Shown here piece by piece: positions 35,946 to 44,015 of a stretch of DNA of 64,000 nt. The stretch comes from Gemmatimonadota bacterium (GTDB taxonomy: Bacteria > Gemmatimonadota > Gemmatimonadetes > Gemmatimonadales > GWC2-71-9). The stretch's first letter is position 1; each line of letters opens with the position of its first letter. Below the pieces are notes generated by a model. It was not told the DNA's origin, ran no database searches, and saw nothing but the letters and a program-made list of their open reading frames with translations. The DNA lies in the NCBI GenBank assembly GCA_016704275.1, contig JADJAK010000001.1, positions 496,001 to 560,000 on the forward strand, read 5' to 3'. The translations under genes were made by a program, and so were the position numbers.

Positions 35946-37970
35946 TCAGGGACCGGCCACGCCCGCCGTCGTGAGCGTCCACGCCTGCCCGCCCACGGTG
36001 ATCGTGTCCCCACTCCGAGTCACGGGAAGCGGTGGCCCGATCTGGACCACCGACCACAGGACGGGTGCGGCGGTGTTGGCCCGGGTCTGCCACCCGACTT
36101 CACTTGCGCGGATGGCGGGGCAAGGGCTGCCCCAGAGCGTGGCCTCGTCATACGTCGCCGTCTGGATCGGTTGGTCTGGCAACAACTCCACCTGCACGGC
36201 CTGCCCTCCCACGGTCGCCCACGTCAGCAGGTTCCCGTGCACATTCGGCGGCACCGGCGAGTGCCAAATCGTCCACGGCAAGCCGTTGGCGTCGTTGATC
36301 CATGCCTGGTGCGGAGACGAGCTGTGCGTGGTCGGGCGGTAGCGATCAAAACGTGGAAGGGTTCTCGGATCATCCATGTCCACCGTGTCGCGGGTAATGA
36401 CCACGGTCGTCGCGCCGACTGTCCCTGCCACAGAGGTGCGCCCCGCGTACCGAATGAACGGCGGTGGAGGCAGGTAGTAGTTGGACGCGTACGGTGACCC
36501 ACCGGTCACGCCAGCGATGGCAATCCATCCGGAGCCACTCGTGGTCCACGTCATCCGGCGATTGAACATCGCCCCGAGCCCGGCCAGCGAGAGTCCATTT
36601 GATGTGGTGACGCGGGCGACTTCCACGCCGTAGCCGAGCGGGTGTGTCAGCGCCCACTCGCCATTCTTGTACACCTGCGCGTCAAAGAGATGGTCGTACT
36701 GGTGATCCTCAAACGTGTTGTTGAACGCGGCGAGCCAGAGTGTCTGCGTTGGCTGCCTGGAGTAGATCATCCCGTGCCCGTTCGCCACCCAATCCCCAAA
36801 CAGCGGGGACGCCACCGGGGCGTAGGGATCGAAGAAAAGGAGCGCCCGCGCCCACGGTTCCGCCGACCCGTTGCCCGTCCAGCCGTATTTGGCGGCGAGG
36901 TCGCGGATCAGCGAGTGCAGGAAGGGATCTTTCGTGACCCCTTGCACACCGAGATACAGCGTCATGCGCTTGAACAGTCGCCCCGTTTGGTCGCGGGGGT
37001 CCTGTTCGTCGCCGTGCTGAACCCACTGTCTCAGGTCGCCGGTCGTGGACGCGATGTGGTAGCGCGCAAGGTCCGCCACGGGGAACTCGGGGAAGTGATT
37101 GACCCCGGTTGCGGACTTGACCACCTCGACGCCGATCAGCGCGAGCATCGCGGTCCCCATGTCGTAGGCGAAGGACTCCCCAAGCGCCCCGCCTTCCATG
37201 GCGTCGAAGTACCCGCCAATCGTGTTGCGGTAGGTGCTACGATCGAAACCCGTGCGGACCAGGCCACCCGCCACCATGACATCGGCACTGTCGCCCGTCG
37301 CATAGGCATAGGCCACGCGCCCGAAGTAGCACCCGATCGCCTGGTCGCCGTCCTCCATCCGGACTGTCCGGCAGACACTCTTCCACGAGTCAAGCCGGGA
37401 TCGCATCGTGGCGCATTGACTGGGCGTCGCCACGCCACCCGCACAGAGCCAGTCGTACGTGACGGCTTTCTCGACGAAGTCCTCGCGGATCGCGTTGAGT
37501 GATACGCCTGATGTCGTCGCGAGCCATGTCCCCACGGCCTTCCTGCCCGCCACGCTATCGCGAGTGGCCATGAACCACCAGGCACACCAGAGGCCACCGT
37601 CCCCATAGCGATTTGCCTGGCAGTTGGCATCGGCAAGTCTCGCCAGTGGGTGGCCCTCCGCCACCATCCGTTGCCACGTCGCCAGACGCGCGGGGGTCAC
37701 GAGCAGGCGCGCCGACATGACCGGCGGCGGCACAACGATCGTATCCATCGCGGGGACCACCACCGCCGTATCCACCACCGCCGAATCCACCGGAGGCTGG
37801 TCAACCAGGGTATCGATCGGTTGGGGTGGAATGACCGAATCCACCACCGCCGGCGCCGGGTTGGGTGTCATCGTTGGGGTCGCATCGCAACCGACCAGCC
37901 CGGTCGGGGTCGCGATGGCAACGATGAGGGCGAATCTGAGACAGGCCACACTCGGCAAGTGATGCTCCAC
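35946..37970 (-). CDS. Secreted lipoprotein with heparinase/alginate-lyase-like helical fold
   Basis: About 674 residues from a GTG at 37970; an ATG at 38030 would add 20. The N-terminus ends in a lipobox (TPTGLVGC) followed by a Pro/Val/Asp-rich linker containing repeats of VDSAVVDTAVV type. Residues about 80-420 are helix-rich with aromatic pairs (LWCAWWFMATRD, AVTYDWLCAGG), like the toroid of polysaccharide lyases. The C-terminal part is beta-rich (WTTSGSGWIAIAGVTGG). Convergent with the barrel-like protein, hinting at shared polysaccharide use. Family assignment is weak. Confidence 0.6.
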   Translation of the reverse strand: MEHHLPSVACLRFALIVAIATPTGLVGCDATPTMTPNPAPAVVDSVIPPQPIDTLVDQPPVDSAVVDTAVVVPAMDTIVVPPPVMSARLLVTPARLATWQRMVAEGHPLARLADANCQANRYGDGGLWCAWWFMATRDSVAGRKAVGTWLATTSGVSLNAIREDFVEKAVTYDWLCAGGVATPSQCATMRSRLDSWKSVCRTVRMEDGDQAIGCYFGRVAYAYATGDSADVMVAGGLVRTGFDRSTYRNTIGGYFDAMEGGALGESFAYDMGTAMLALIGVEVVKSATGVNHFPEFPVADLARYHIASTTGDLRQWVQHGDEQDPRDQTGRLFKRMTLYLGVQGVTKDPFLHSLIRDLAAKYGWTGNGSAEPWARALLFFDPYAPVASPLFGDWVANGHGMIYSRQPTQTLWLAAFNNTFEDHQYDHLFDAQVYKNGEWALTHPLGYGVEVARVTTSNGLSLAGLGAMFNRRMTWTTSGSGWIAIAGVTGGSPYASNYYLPPPPFIRYAGRTSVAGTVGATTVVITRDTVDMDDPRTLPRFDRYRPTTHSSSPHQAWINDANGLPWTIWHSPVPPNVHGNLLTWATVGGQAVQVELLPDQPIQTATYDEATLWGSPCPAIRASEVGWQTRANTAAPVLWSVVQIGPPLPVTRSGDTITVGGQAWTLTTAGVAGP

Positions 37971-38207
37971 AGGCAGCGGCGAGTTCAAGACGAAATCAAG
38001 CACCCGAAACCTAGTGCACGTCCGCCCCATTACAGCGAATCCCGCCAGATCAACGAGCAACGACGACCAGAGGGGCCTGCGTCCACTCAGTAGTATCGGT
38101 CGGGTTGCTCGGCGGCGGACCTGCCAGCGGGATGTCGGAGGCTTGCGTTCCAGAGTTGTACGCCGCTTCGGCGCACCTGATTCTGCACTCCTCAACGATT
38201 CCGAACG

Positions 38208-38249
38208 AAAACCAGAATCCCCGCCAGACGAAAGTCGTGGCGGGGATTC
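38208..38249 (-). terminator. Intrinsic terminator of the tRNA array
   Basis: Perfect 12-bp inverted repeat GAATCCCCGCCA (38215-38226) / TGGCGGGGATTC (38238-38249) with an 11-base loop. Read leftward it is followed within a few bases by TTTT (38208-38211). It lies 11 bases beyond the last tRNA gene. Confidence 0.88.
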
Positions 38250-38260
38250 GTGTTATCTCA

Positions 38261-38334
38261 TGGGCCCGGCGCGATTCGAACGCGCGACCTCTTGCTCCGG
38301 AGGCAAGCGCTCTATCCAGCTGAGCTACGGACCC
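38261..38334 (-). tRNA. tRNA-Arg (anticodon CCG)
   Basis: Full cloverleaf on the minus strand: acceptor GGGTCCG pairs with CGGGCCC, anticodon stem CTTGC/GCAAG, loop CTCCGGA giving anticodon CCG, and T-loop TTCGAAT. Last gene of the array. No encoded CCA. Confidence 0.95.
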
Positions 38335-38345
38335 CTTTGTTCTAG

Positions 38346-38420
38346 TCGGGGCGAGAGGATTTGAACCTCCGGCCTCCTGCTCCCGAAGCAGGCGCGCTAA
38401 CCGGGCTGCGCTACGCCCCG
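38346..38420 (-). tRNA. tRNA-Pro (anticodon CGG)
   Basis: Acceptor CGGGGCG pairs with CGCCCCG; anticodon stem CCTGC/GCAGG; loop TTCGGGA gives anticodon CGG. T-loop TTCAAAT. No encoded CCA. Confidence 0.95.
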
Positions 38421-38458
38421 AATACTCTGTTGGTGCCGACGGACGGCACCGCACTGCA

Positions 38459-38532
38459 TGGGCCCAAAGGGAGTCGAACCCCTAACCTTCTGATCCGTAG
38501 TCAGATGCTCTATCCAGTTGAGCTATGGACCC
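38459..38532 (-). tRNA. tRNA-Arg (anticodon ACG)
   Basis: Acceptor GGGTCCA pairs with TGGGCCC; anticodon stem TCTGA/TCAGA; loop CTACGGA gives anticodon ACG, expected to be edited to ICG by TadA. No encoded CCA. Confidence 0.95.
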
Positions 38533-38560
38533 CTACCCCTGCAACTGCAACTCGAATCCA

Positions 38561-38634
38561 TGGGCGGTACAAGACTCGAACTTGTGACCTCCACGATGTC
38601 AACGTGGCGCTCTAACCAACTGAGCTAACCGCCC
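38561..38634 (-). tRNA. tRNA-Val (anticodon GAC)
   Basis: Acceptor GGGCGGT pairs with ACCGCCC; anticodon stem CCACG/CGTGG; loop TTGACAT gives anticodon GAC. No encoded CCA. Confidence 0.95.
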
Positions 38635-38688
38635 GATCACAACAACGGGCAGACGACCCTGGGGCCGACTGCCCGTCGCCGTCCTGCA

Positions 38689-38762
38689 TGGCGGGGGTGG
38701 GATTTGAACCCACGACCTCCGGGTTATGAGCCCGGCGAGCTACCAGACTGCTCCACCCCGCG
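38689..38762 (-). tRNA. Initiator tRNA-fMet (anticodon CAT)
   Basis: Acceptor starts CGCGGGG; anticodon stem CCGGG/CCCGG with the three G:C pairs typical of initiators; loop CTCATAA gives CAT. Position 1 (C) faces C at position 72, so the first pair is open, as needed for formylation; many initiators have C:A instead. No encoded CCA. Confidence 0.93.
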
Positions 38763-38779
38763 ACGTTTTCTCTGCTCAG

Positions 38780-38852
38780 AGCGGGAAACGGGACTCGAAC
38801 CCGCGACCCCAACCTTGGCAAGGTTGTGCTCTACCAACTGAGCTATTCCCGC
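38780..38852 (-). tRNA. tRNA-Gly (anticodon GCC)
   Basis: Acceptor GCGGGAA with TTCCCGC; anticodon stem CAACC/GGTTG; loop TTGCCAA gives anticodon GCC. Discriminator U. No encoded CCA. Confidence 0.95.
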
Positions 38853-38933
38853 AACTTCCCGATCAAGGGAGGCCCAACCTACCCGGCCCCTCGACTCTAC
38901 GCAACCGGTCGACCTTCCAACCGGTCGTGGGAG

Positions 38934-39006
<73 letters not shown>

Positions 39007-39058
39007 CATTACCTTTGCGCCCCGGTTCACCATCCCGACGGGCCCTCGGTAGCACGAG

Positions 39059-39087
39059 AAGCTATCCGGCGCCGACGGGAGTGTCAA
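39059..39087 (-). promoter_or_regulatory. Sigma-70 promoter of the tRNA array
   Basis: Read leftward: -35 TTGACA (39082-39087), exactly 17 bases, -10 TAGCTT (39059-39064). The predicted start lies about 45 bases before tRNA-Ala. The consensus -35 and ideal spacing fit strong, stable-RNA-type expression. Confidence 0.85.
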
Positions 39088-39141
39088 GGAAACCCGGGGC
39101 GTTCATACAGTCCCGCCACAGCGAGTTATCGTTCCTGCGCC

Positions 39142-40143
39142 ATGCTGAGCAGCCCCCTTCCCCCCGATCCCGACGACGCCCTCCCCGACGCCCCACTCGT
39201 CCCGCGCCCCGCGCTGGCCGAGCTGCCGTCGCTGTCGGAGATCCTGGCCACGGGTGCTCCGACCCTCCGCACCCGCCGCAAGCGCGAGACCGCCCGCTCC
39301 CTCGGCGTCTTCGACGGCGATCGTGACATTCTCGACCAGTACCTCCACGAGGTGTCGCGCACGCCCCTGTTGACGCAGGCGCAGGAGATCGCGATCGCGC
39401 GCCGCGTGCAGGCCGGCGACGAGGAGTCGATGCAGGAACTGGTGAAGCGCAATCTCCGCTTCGTCATCTCCGTCGCCAAGAAATATCAGAACCGCGGCCT
39501 CGCCCTCACCGACCTCATCGGCGAAGGCAACATCGGCCTGATGACCGCCGCCCGAAAGTTCGATCCCGATCAGGGCGTGAAGTTCATCTCGTACGCGGTG
39601 TGGTGGATCCGGCAGTCGATCCTCGCCGCGCTCGCGCGCCACGGCCGCACCGTGCGCGTCCCGCTCAATCGCACCGCCGATCTCTCGCGGATCATCAAGA
39701 GCACCGAGACCCTGCGCCAGGAACTGCGGCGCGAACCGACCCCCGAGGAAGTCGCCAAGGCGACCAACCTCACGGTCGAGGTGGTGCAGGCCCTCGCCGC
39801 GCTCAACACCGCCGAGGTCCGCCTCGATGCGCCACTCGACATGGACGGCGATCGCACGCTGATCGATCGCTTCCTCGCCGACGGCCCGGGCAACACCGAG
39901 CAGGAAGTGATGGACCGCTTCCTCACCGAGGAAGTCGAGCGCGCGCTCCGCTCCTTGCCGCCGCGCGACTCCAAGGTGCTCCGGCTCTACTTCGGTCTCG
40001 ATGGCGGGCGCGAACACACCCTCGAAGAGATCGGCGGCATGCTCGGCGTCACCCGCGAACGGGTCCGCCAGCTCCGCGACCGCGCGCTCAAGCGGCTCAA
40101 GGAAGGTGACGTCGGCCGCGCCCTCGCGTCGTTCGCCGCATGA
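39142..40143 (+). CDS. RNA polymerase sigma factor, sigma-70 group 1/2 (RpoD/SigA-like)
   Basis: 333 residues. Region 1.2 is LDQYLHEVSRTPLLTQAQE. Region 2 has RFVISVAKKYQNRGLALTDL and the promoter-melting and -10 recognition segment SYAVWWIRQSILAALA. Region 3 follows, and region 4 ends in the helix-turn-helix TLEEIGGMLGVTRERVRQLR. The 65-residue N-terminus is Pro/Asp-rich, without a long region 1.1, so it may be a compact SigA or an alternative group 2 factor. It overlaps mlaE by 4 bases (ATGA). Confidence 0.9.
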   Translation: MLSSPLPPDPDDALPDAPLVPRPALAELPSLSEILATGAPTLRTRRKRETARSLGVFDGDRDILDQYLHEVSRTPLLTQAQEIAIARRVQAGDEESMQELVKRNLRFVISVAKKYQNRGLALTDLIGEGNIGLMTAARKFDPDQGVKFISYAVWWIRQSILAALARHGRTVRVPLNRTADLSRIIKSTETLRQELRREPTPEEVAKATNLTVEVVQALAALNTAEVRLDAPLDMDGDRTLIDRFLADGPGNTEQEVMDRFLTEEVERALRSLPPRDSKVLRLYFGLDGGREHTLEEIGGMLGVTRERVRQLRDRALKRLKEGDVGRALASFAA

Positions 40144-40859
40144 TAGCTGCGCTCGGCGTCGCCACCCGACGCACCGCGCGTGCACTCAGTGAGCGCGACG
40201 TCTGGGGTCCGCTCCTCCTCCCGCAGATGCGCCGCCTCGGCGTCGATTCCATTCCGATCGCCCTCTTCATCGCCACCTTCACCGGCATCGTCCTCGCCCT
40301 CCTTGCCTCGTACATCTTCACCGGCACGGTGCCGGTGTATTTCGTCGGCGCACTGGTCGGCAAGACGATCATGATGGAGCTCGGGCCGGTGCTCACCGGG
40401 ATGGCACTCGCCGGCCGCGTCGGCGCGTCGATCGCCGCCGAACTCGGCACCATGAAGGTGACCGAACAGGTCGACGCGTTGGAGACGTTGGCGTACAGTC
40501 CCGACAGCTACCTCGTCGTGCCGCGCGTCCTCGCCGCGACCCTGATGTTCCCCGTGGTCACCGCCTTCGCGATTGCGCTCGGCGTCATCGCGGGATGGGT
40601 CACCGCGATCAACCTCCTCGACCTCACCACGCTCGAGTTCACCAAGGGGCTGCGCGCGTTCTACGAGTTCAAGGATGTCTGGTTCGGGTTGCTGAAGGCG
40701 GCGTCGTTCGGCGGCGCGGTGGCGCTGATGGGCTGCCTCCGCGGATTGCGCGCCGGTGGCGGAGCGGAAGGCGTCGGTCGCGAGACGACGCGCGCCGTCG
40801 TGCTCGGCTGCGAGGCGATCCTGGTGCTCGACGCCTTCTGGGCGGTGGTGCTGCTGTGA
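40140..40859 (+). CDS. mlaE: MlaE-family lipid ABC transporter permease
   Basis: 239 residues of inner-membrane permease for retrograde phospholipid transport. It has five or so membrane spans, the MlaE signature MELGPVLTGMALAGRVGASIAAELGTMKVTEQVDAL region (conserved ELG and EQ motifs) and a conserved YEFKDVWFG stretch. The ATG overlaps the sigma factor stop and its own stop overlaps the mlaF start, so the whole block is coupled. Confidence 0.93.
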   Translation: MIAALGVATRRTARALSERDVWGPLLLPQMRRLGVDSIPIALFIATFTGIVLALLASYIFTGTVPVYFVGALVGKTIMMELGPVLTGMALAGRVGASIAAELGTMKVTEQVDALETLAYSPDSYLVVPRVLAATLMFPVVTAFAIALGVIAGWVTAINLLDLTTLEFTKGLRAFYEFKDVWFGLLKAASFGGAVALMGCLRGLRAGGGAEGVGRETTRAVVLGCEAILVLDAFWAVVLL

Positions 40860-41581
40860 TCCGCTTCGTCGACGTCCACAAGCGTTTCGGCGACCGCGTG
40901 GTGCTCGACGGTTTTTCGCTCGACGTCCCCGATGGCCAGACCACCGTCCTCCTCGGCGCCTCGGGCGCCGGGAAGAGCGTGACGCTCAAGCACGTCGTCG
41001 GCCTGATCACCCCAGATGCCGGCCACGTGGAGGTCGACGGCCAGCGCGTCGACACGCTCGACCCGGCCGGGTTGGCCGCCCTGCGCCGGACGATCGGCTA
41101 CGTCTTCCAGTTCGCCGCCCTCTTCGATTCGCTGACGATCGCCGACAACCTCCGCTTGGGGCTGGTCCGTCAGGCGCTGGGTGCGGACGAGATCGCCCAT
41201 CGGGTGCAGGAGGCGCTGGCGCATGTCGGGCTCGCCGATTCGGCCGAGCGCTTTCCGGCGGAGCTGTCGGGGGGGATGCGGAAGCGGGCGGGGATCGCCC
41301 GCGCCATCGCGCTGCGCCCGCGTTACATTCTCTGGGATGAGCCGACCACCGGCCTCGACCCCGTGACAGCTGCCACCATGGATCGCCTGATGCGGCGCAC
41401 GGCCGAGGAACTCGGGGTCACCAGCGTGGTCGTGACCCACGACATGCGCTCTGCCTTCACCGTCGGCGACCGGATCGCGATGCTACATCACGGCACGCTG
41501 CGCACTGTCGGGACCGTTGCCGAAATCAAGGCGACGACGGATCCGGTGGTCCGCCAATTCATCGAAGGGCTGCCCGAATGA
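40856..41581 (+). CDS. mlaF: MlaF-like ABC transporter ATP-binding protein
   Basis: 241 residues. Walker A GASGAGKS, Q-loop VFQFAALFDSLT, signature LSGGMRKRAGIARA, Walker B YILWDEPTTGLDP and the switch histidine in VVVTHDM. The FDSLT stretch and MRKR after the signature are typical of MlaF. GTG 40856 overlaps the mlaE stop by 4 bases. It should power the MlaE permease. Confidence 0.94.
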   Translation: MIRFVDVHKRFGDRVVLDGFSLDVPDGQTTVLLGASGAGKSVTLKHVVGLITPDAGHVEVDGQRVDTLDPAGLAALRRTIGYVFQFAALFDSLTIADNLRLGLVRQALGADEIAHRVQEALAHVGLADSAERFPAELSGGMRKRAGIARAIALRPRYILWDEPTTGLDPVTAATMDRLMRRTAEELGVTSVVVTHDMRSAFTVGDRIAMLHHGTLRTVGTVAEIKATTDPVVRQFIEGLPE

Positions 41582-42060
41582 GTCGCCGGAGCGACTTCTC
41601 GGTCGGCCTCGCCGTCGTCGGCGCCCTCGCGGTGGTGATCGTGGCGGCCCTTTGGCTCGGCGACCTCGGCCCGCGCGGTCCCAAGTCGCTGCACACGGCA
41701 CGCTTCCGCACGGTCGGCGGCGTGAAGGTCGGCGACCCGGTCGTGCTGCGCGGCGTGAAGGTCGGTCGGGTCGAGGCGATTCGCCTGGCCGCCGATGACT
41801 GGGTCGAGACCGATCTCCGGATGAGCGCGCCAGAGGAAGTCCCCGAGCGCGCGGTGGCGATTGCGGTGTCGGCGTCGCTCTTCGGCGAGTGGCAGATCGC
41901 CGTGATGGACTCGGCGCGTGCCCCGGCCGACCCCGACGTGCAGAAGGCGCTCACCGAGGCGCGCAGCGGGCGGGGACGTCGTGGCCGGGCGCCACGCTGC
42001 CGGACATCGGCCAGCTCACCGCGCAGGCCTCGCGCATTGCCGGCGACATCGCCGCGGTGA
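41578..42060 (+). CDS. mlaD: MlaD (MCE domain) substrate-binding protein, N-terminal piece of a frameshifted gene
   Basis: An N-terminal membrane anchor (FSVGLAVVGALAVVIVAALWL) is followed by the MCE core: HTARFRTVGGVKVGDPVVLR and GVKVGRVEAIRL, through to ASLFGEWQIAVMD. After EARSGR the frame becomes Arg-rich nonsense; the sensible continuation lies one frame over. Inserting one G into the GGGG at 41972-41975 restores GTSWPGATLPDIG. ATG 41578 overlaps mlaF by 4 bases. It holds lipids in the periplasm next to MlaE/MlaF. Confidence 0.85.
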   Translation: MSRRSDFSVGLAVVGALAVVIVAALWLGDLGPRGPKSLHTARFRTVGGVKVGDPVVLRGVKVGRVEAIRLAADDWVETDLRMSAPEEVPERAVAIAVSASLFGEWQIAVMDSARAPADPDVQKALTEARSGRGRRGRAPRCRTSASSPRRPRALPATSPR

Positions 42061-42584
42061 CGGCGCGCGTGCAGGACGCCGTCGACTCGCAGGCGATCGG
42101 TGACATCCGCGGGTCGGTGCGCGACCTCCGCCGAATGGCCGATCAGCTGCTCTCGTTCACGCAGCGCCAGACGGCCTCGATGGACAAGGTCGTCGGCAAC
42201 GCTGCCAACTCGTCGGATGACATCGCCAAGGCGTCGAAGCATCTCGACGCGACCCTCTCGCGCATCGATTCGTCGACGTCCTCGGGCGAGCTCTCCGCCC
42301 TGGTGGCCGACGCGCGCAGCGCCACCGGTGAGCTGAAGGCCGCCAGCGGCGACCTGCGCCTCTTGACCACCGCCGCCGCCCAGCAGCGCGACAAGATGGT
42401 GCACATCCTCACCGCGACCGACGACGTGCTCACCCGGTTGCAGCAGGGCCAAGGCACCCTCGGCCTGCTCACCTCCGACTCGACGCTCTATCGCGAGACC
42501 ACCAAGACCGTGGTGCAACTGCGCACGCTGCTGGCGGATATCCAGGCCAACCCGCGGCGGTATTTCAGGTTCTCCGTCTTCTAG
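41889..42584 (+). CDS. mlaD: MlaD C-terminal piece (helical tail) of the frameshifted gene
   Basis: The authentic reading begins at about 41975 (WPGATLPDIGQLTAQASRIA) and continues as a long helical tail: VRDLRRMADQLLSFTQRQ, VVGNAANSSDDIAKASKHLD and LLTSDSTLYRETTKTVVQL. Such tails in MCE proteins form a tube or needle. The listed start is only the first in-frame GTG. The TAG stop at 42582 is followed 4 bases later by a heptad array. Confidence 0.8.
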   Translation: MADRRDGLGACPGRPRRAEGAHRGAQRAGTSWPGATLPDIGQLTAQASRIAGDIAAVTARVQDAVDSQAIGDIRGSVRDLRRMADQLLSFTQRQTASMDKVVGNAANSSDDIAKASKHLDATLSRIDSSTSSGELSALVADARSATGELKAASGDLRLLTTAAAQQRDKMVHILTATDDVLTRLQQGQGTLGLLTSDSTLYRETTKTVVQLRTLLADIQANPRRYFRFSVF

Positions 42585-42587
42585 GCA

Positions 42588-42678
42588 GTCGTTAGTCGTT
42601 GGTCGTTAGTCATAGGGGCTCCGGCCCGTGAGATCATCGATGGCGCGCCCCAACGACTAACGACTAACGACCAACGAC
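42588..42678. repeat. Inverted pair of 7-bp arrays (GTCGTTA / TAACGAC)
   Basis: Left arm: GTCGTTA, GTCGTTG, GTCGTTA, GTCATAG (42588-42615). Right arm: CAACGAC, TAACGAC x2, CAACGAC (42651-42678), an almost exact inverted copy. The spacer is 35 bases. The left arm follows the mlaD stop and the right arm ends 10 bases before the Nudix start, where it may also affect ribosome access. Confidence 0.92.
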
Positions 42679-42688
42679 TTCGAGCCCC

Positions 42689-43198
42689 ATGGCCTCCAAA
42701 AAGCGCGCCGAACGTGAAGTCTCTGCCGGTGGCATCGTCTTTCGACGAGATGCCGACGGGACACCGCGCTTTCTCCTCATTCGCGACAGCTATCAGCACT
42801 GGGGCTTCCCGAAGGGCCACCTCGAGGACGAGGAGAGCCCGGCCTCGGCGGCGATGCGCGAGACGCGGGAAGAGACCGGCCTCGAGCAGCTGGTGATGGT
42901 CGGGCCGATTCGATTGATCGATTGGCACTTCCGCTTCCGTGGTCGCTACATCCACAAGTTCTGCCACTTCTTCCTCTTCGAGTCGGCAGCGGGCGAGGCC
43001 GTGCCCCAGGTCGAAGAGGGGATCACGGCGGTGCGCTGGGAGCTGCTCGACAAGGCGCTCGAGGTGCTCAGCTACGACAATGCGCGTGGCGTGTTGCGTC
43101 GTGGCGCCGAGATGGCGCGCGCGCTGGTCGCGGTCGGCGCCGGGCGTCCGCCGCGCCCTCGTCCCGCCCCGCTCCCGATCCCGCCGGCCGGGGAGTAG
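42689..43198 (+). CDS. Nudix hydrolase
   Basis: 169 residues. The Nudix box runs from GHLEDEESPASAAMRETREE to TGL, matching G-x5-E-x7-R-E-x2-E-E-x-G. The preceding REVSAGGIVFRRDADG is the usual first strand pair. The C-terminal 20 residues are Arg/Pro-rich. Members hydrolyse nucleoside diphosphates linked to other groups; the sequence style (RDSYQHWGFPKGHLE) resembles Ap4A/dinucleotide or NTP-type hydrolases, but the substrate is open. The next gene starts 5 bases downstream. Confidence 0.9.
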   Translation: MASKKRAEREVSAGGIVFRRDADGTPRFLLIRDSYQHWGFPKGHLEDEESPASAAMRETREETGLEQLVMVGPIRLIDWHFRFRGRYIHKFCHFFLFESAAGEAVPQVEEGITAVRWELLDKALEVLSYDNARGVLRRGAEMARALVAVGAGRPPRPRPAPLPIPPAGE

Positions 43199-43203
43199 CG
43201 GCG

Positions 43204-43974
43204 ATGGCACTCGCCGTCGCCGCGCTCCTCGAGCGACGGCCGGCGGCGCTGGCGGCGCGCCGAGCGCTCTCCGCCGCCGGGATCCACCTCACCGTCGCCC
43301 GATCACCTGCCCACCTCGCCACCCTGCTCGGCCGCGAACTCCTCGATGCCGTCCTGATCGGCCTGGACGCCGCCCGCGGCCCGGCCCTCGACGCGCTTCG
43401 CGCCGATTACCCCGCCATCCCGTTGCTGCTCTTCGCGCCCGTGCGTGCCGAGGACGCTGGCGTCCTGCTCCGGGCGGCGCGGGAGCGCGTGGCGGCGCTG
43501 GCGGTCGAGGGGCTCGACGAGCCGGTCCTGGCCCGACTGGTCCACCGGCATGGGGTGGCGGCCCGGCGCCGGGATGCCCTCCTGCCCCTCGCCCCGGCCC
43601 TCGGGCTCACCGACGACCTGCAACAGAAGGCGTGGGCGCTGGTGGTCAGCGAGGCCCCATTGGGGCTGACCACCGCCGCCTTGGCCAAGCGGCTCAGGGT
43701 GTCCCGCGAGACCCTCTCCCGGCGCTTCGCGGCCGGCGGGGCACCATCGCTCAAGCAGGCGATCGACGGCGTCCGCCTGGTGGCGGCCTCGCAGCTGTTG
43801 GGCAACCCCGCCTACCGGGTCGACGACGTCGCCCGGCTGCTCGGATTTACCTCCTCCTCGCTGCTCCACCGGACCGCGCGGCGGGCCTTCGGGGTCCCCC
43901 TCCGGGAGGTCGCCCATCTGGACGGGATGCCGCTGGCAGAGCGGCTCCGCGGGGCACCGGCCGGGTGGCGCTGA
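43204..43974 (+). CDS. AraC-type helix-turn-helix regulator with degenerate receiver-like domain
   Basis: 256 residues. The C-terminal 100 residues fit an AraC-type double helix-turn-helix: LTTAALAKRLRVSRETLSRRF and YRVDDVARLLGFTSSSLLHRTARRAFGVPL. Residues 1-110 follow a receiver-like alternation (AVLIGLDA at the place of the phospho-Asp strand; IPLLLFAPV), but the acidic pocket is incomplete, so phosphorylation is doubtful. It lies just before the CRP-like site and atpA, making a link to ATP synthase control possible but unproven. Confidence 0.75.
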   Translation: MALAVAALLERRPAALAARRALSAAGIHLTVARSPAHLATLLGRELLDAVLIGLDAARGPALDALRADYPAIPLLLFAPVRAEDAGVLLRAARERVAALAVEGLDEPVLARLVHRHGVAARRRDALLPLAPALGLTDDLQQKAWALVVSEAPLGLTTAALAKRLRVSRETLSRRFAAGGAPSLKQAIDGVRLVAASQLLGNPAYRVDDVARLLGFTSSSLLHRTARRAFGVPLREVAHLDGMPLAERLRGAPAGWR

Positions 43975-44015
43975 GTCCCGAGTGAGGTAGTCGGCTTCCC
44001 TTGTCCCGTTGGGCT

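Noticed and set aside
36642..37502. 286-codon frame antisense to the lyase-like lipoprotein
   Set aside because: Composition is Arg/His-rich and no signal or domain is seen.
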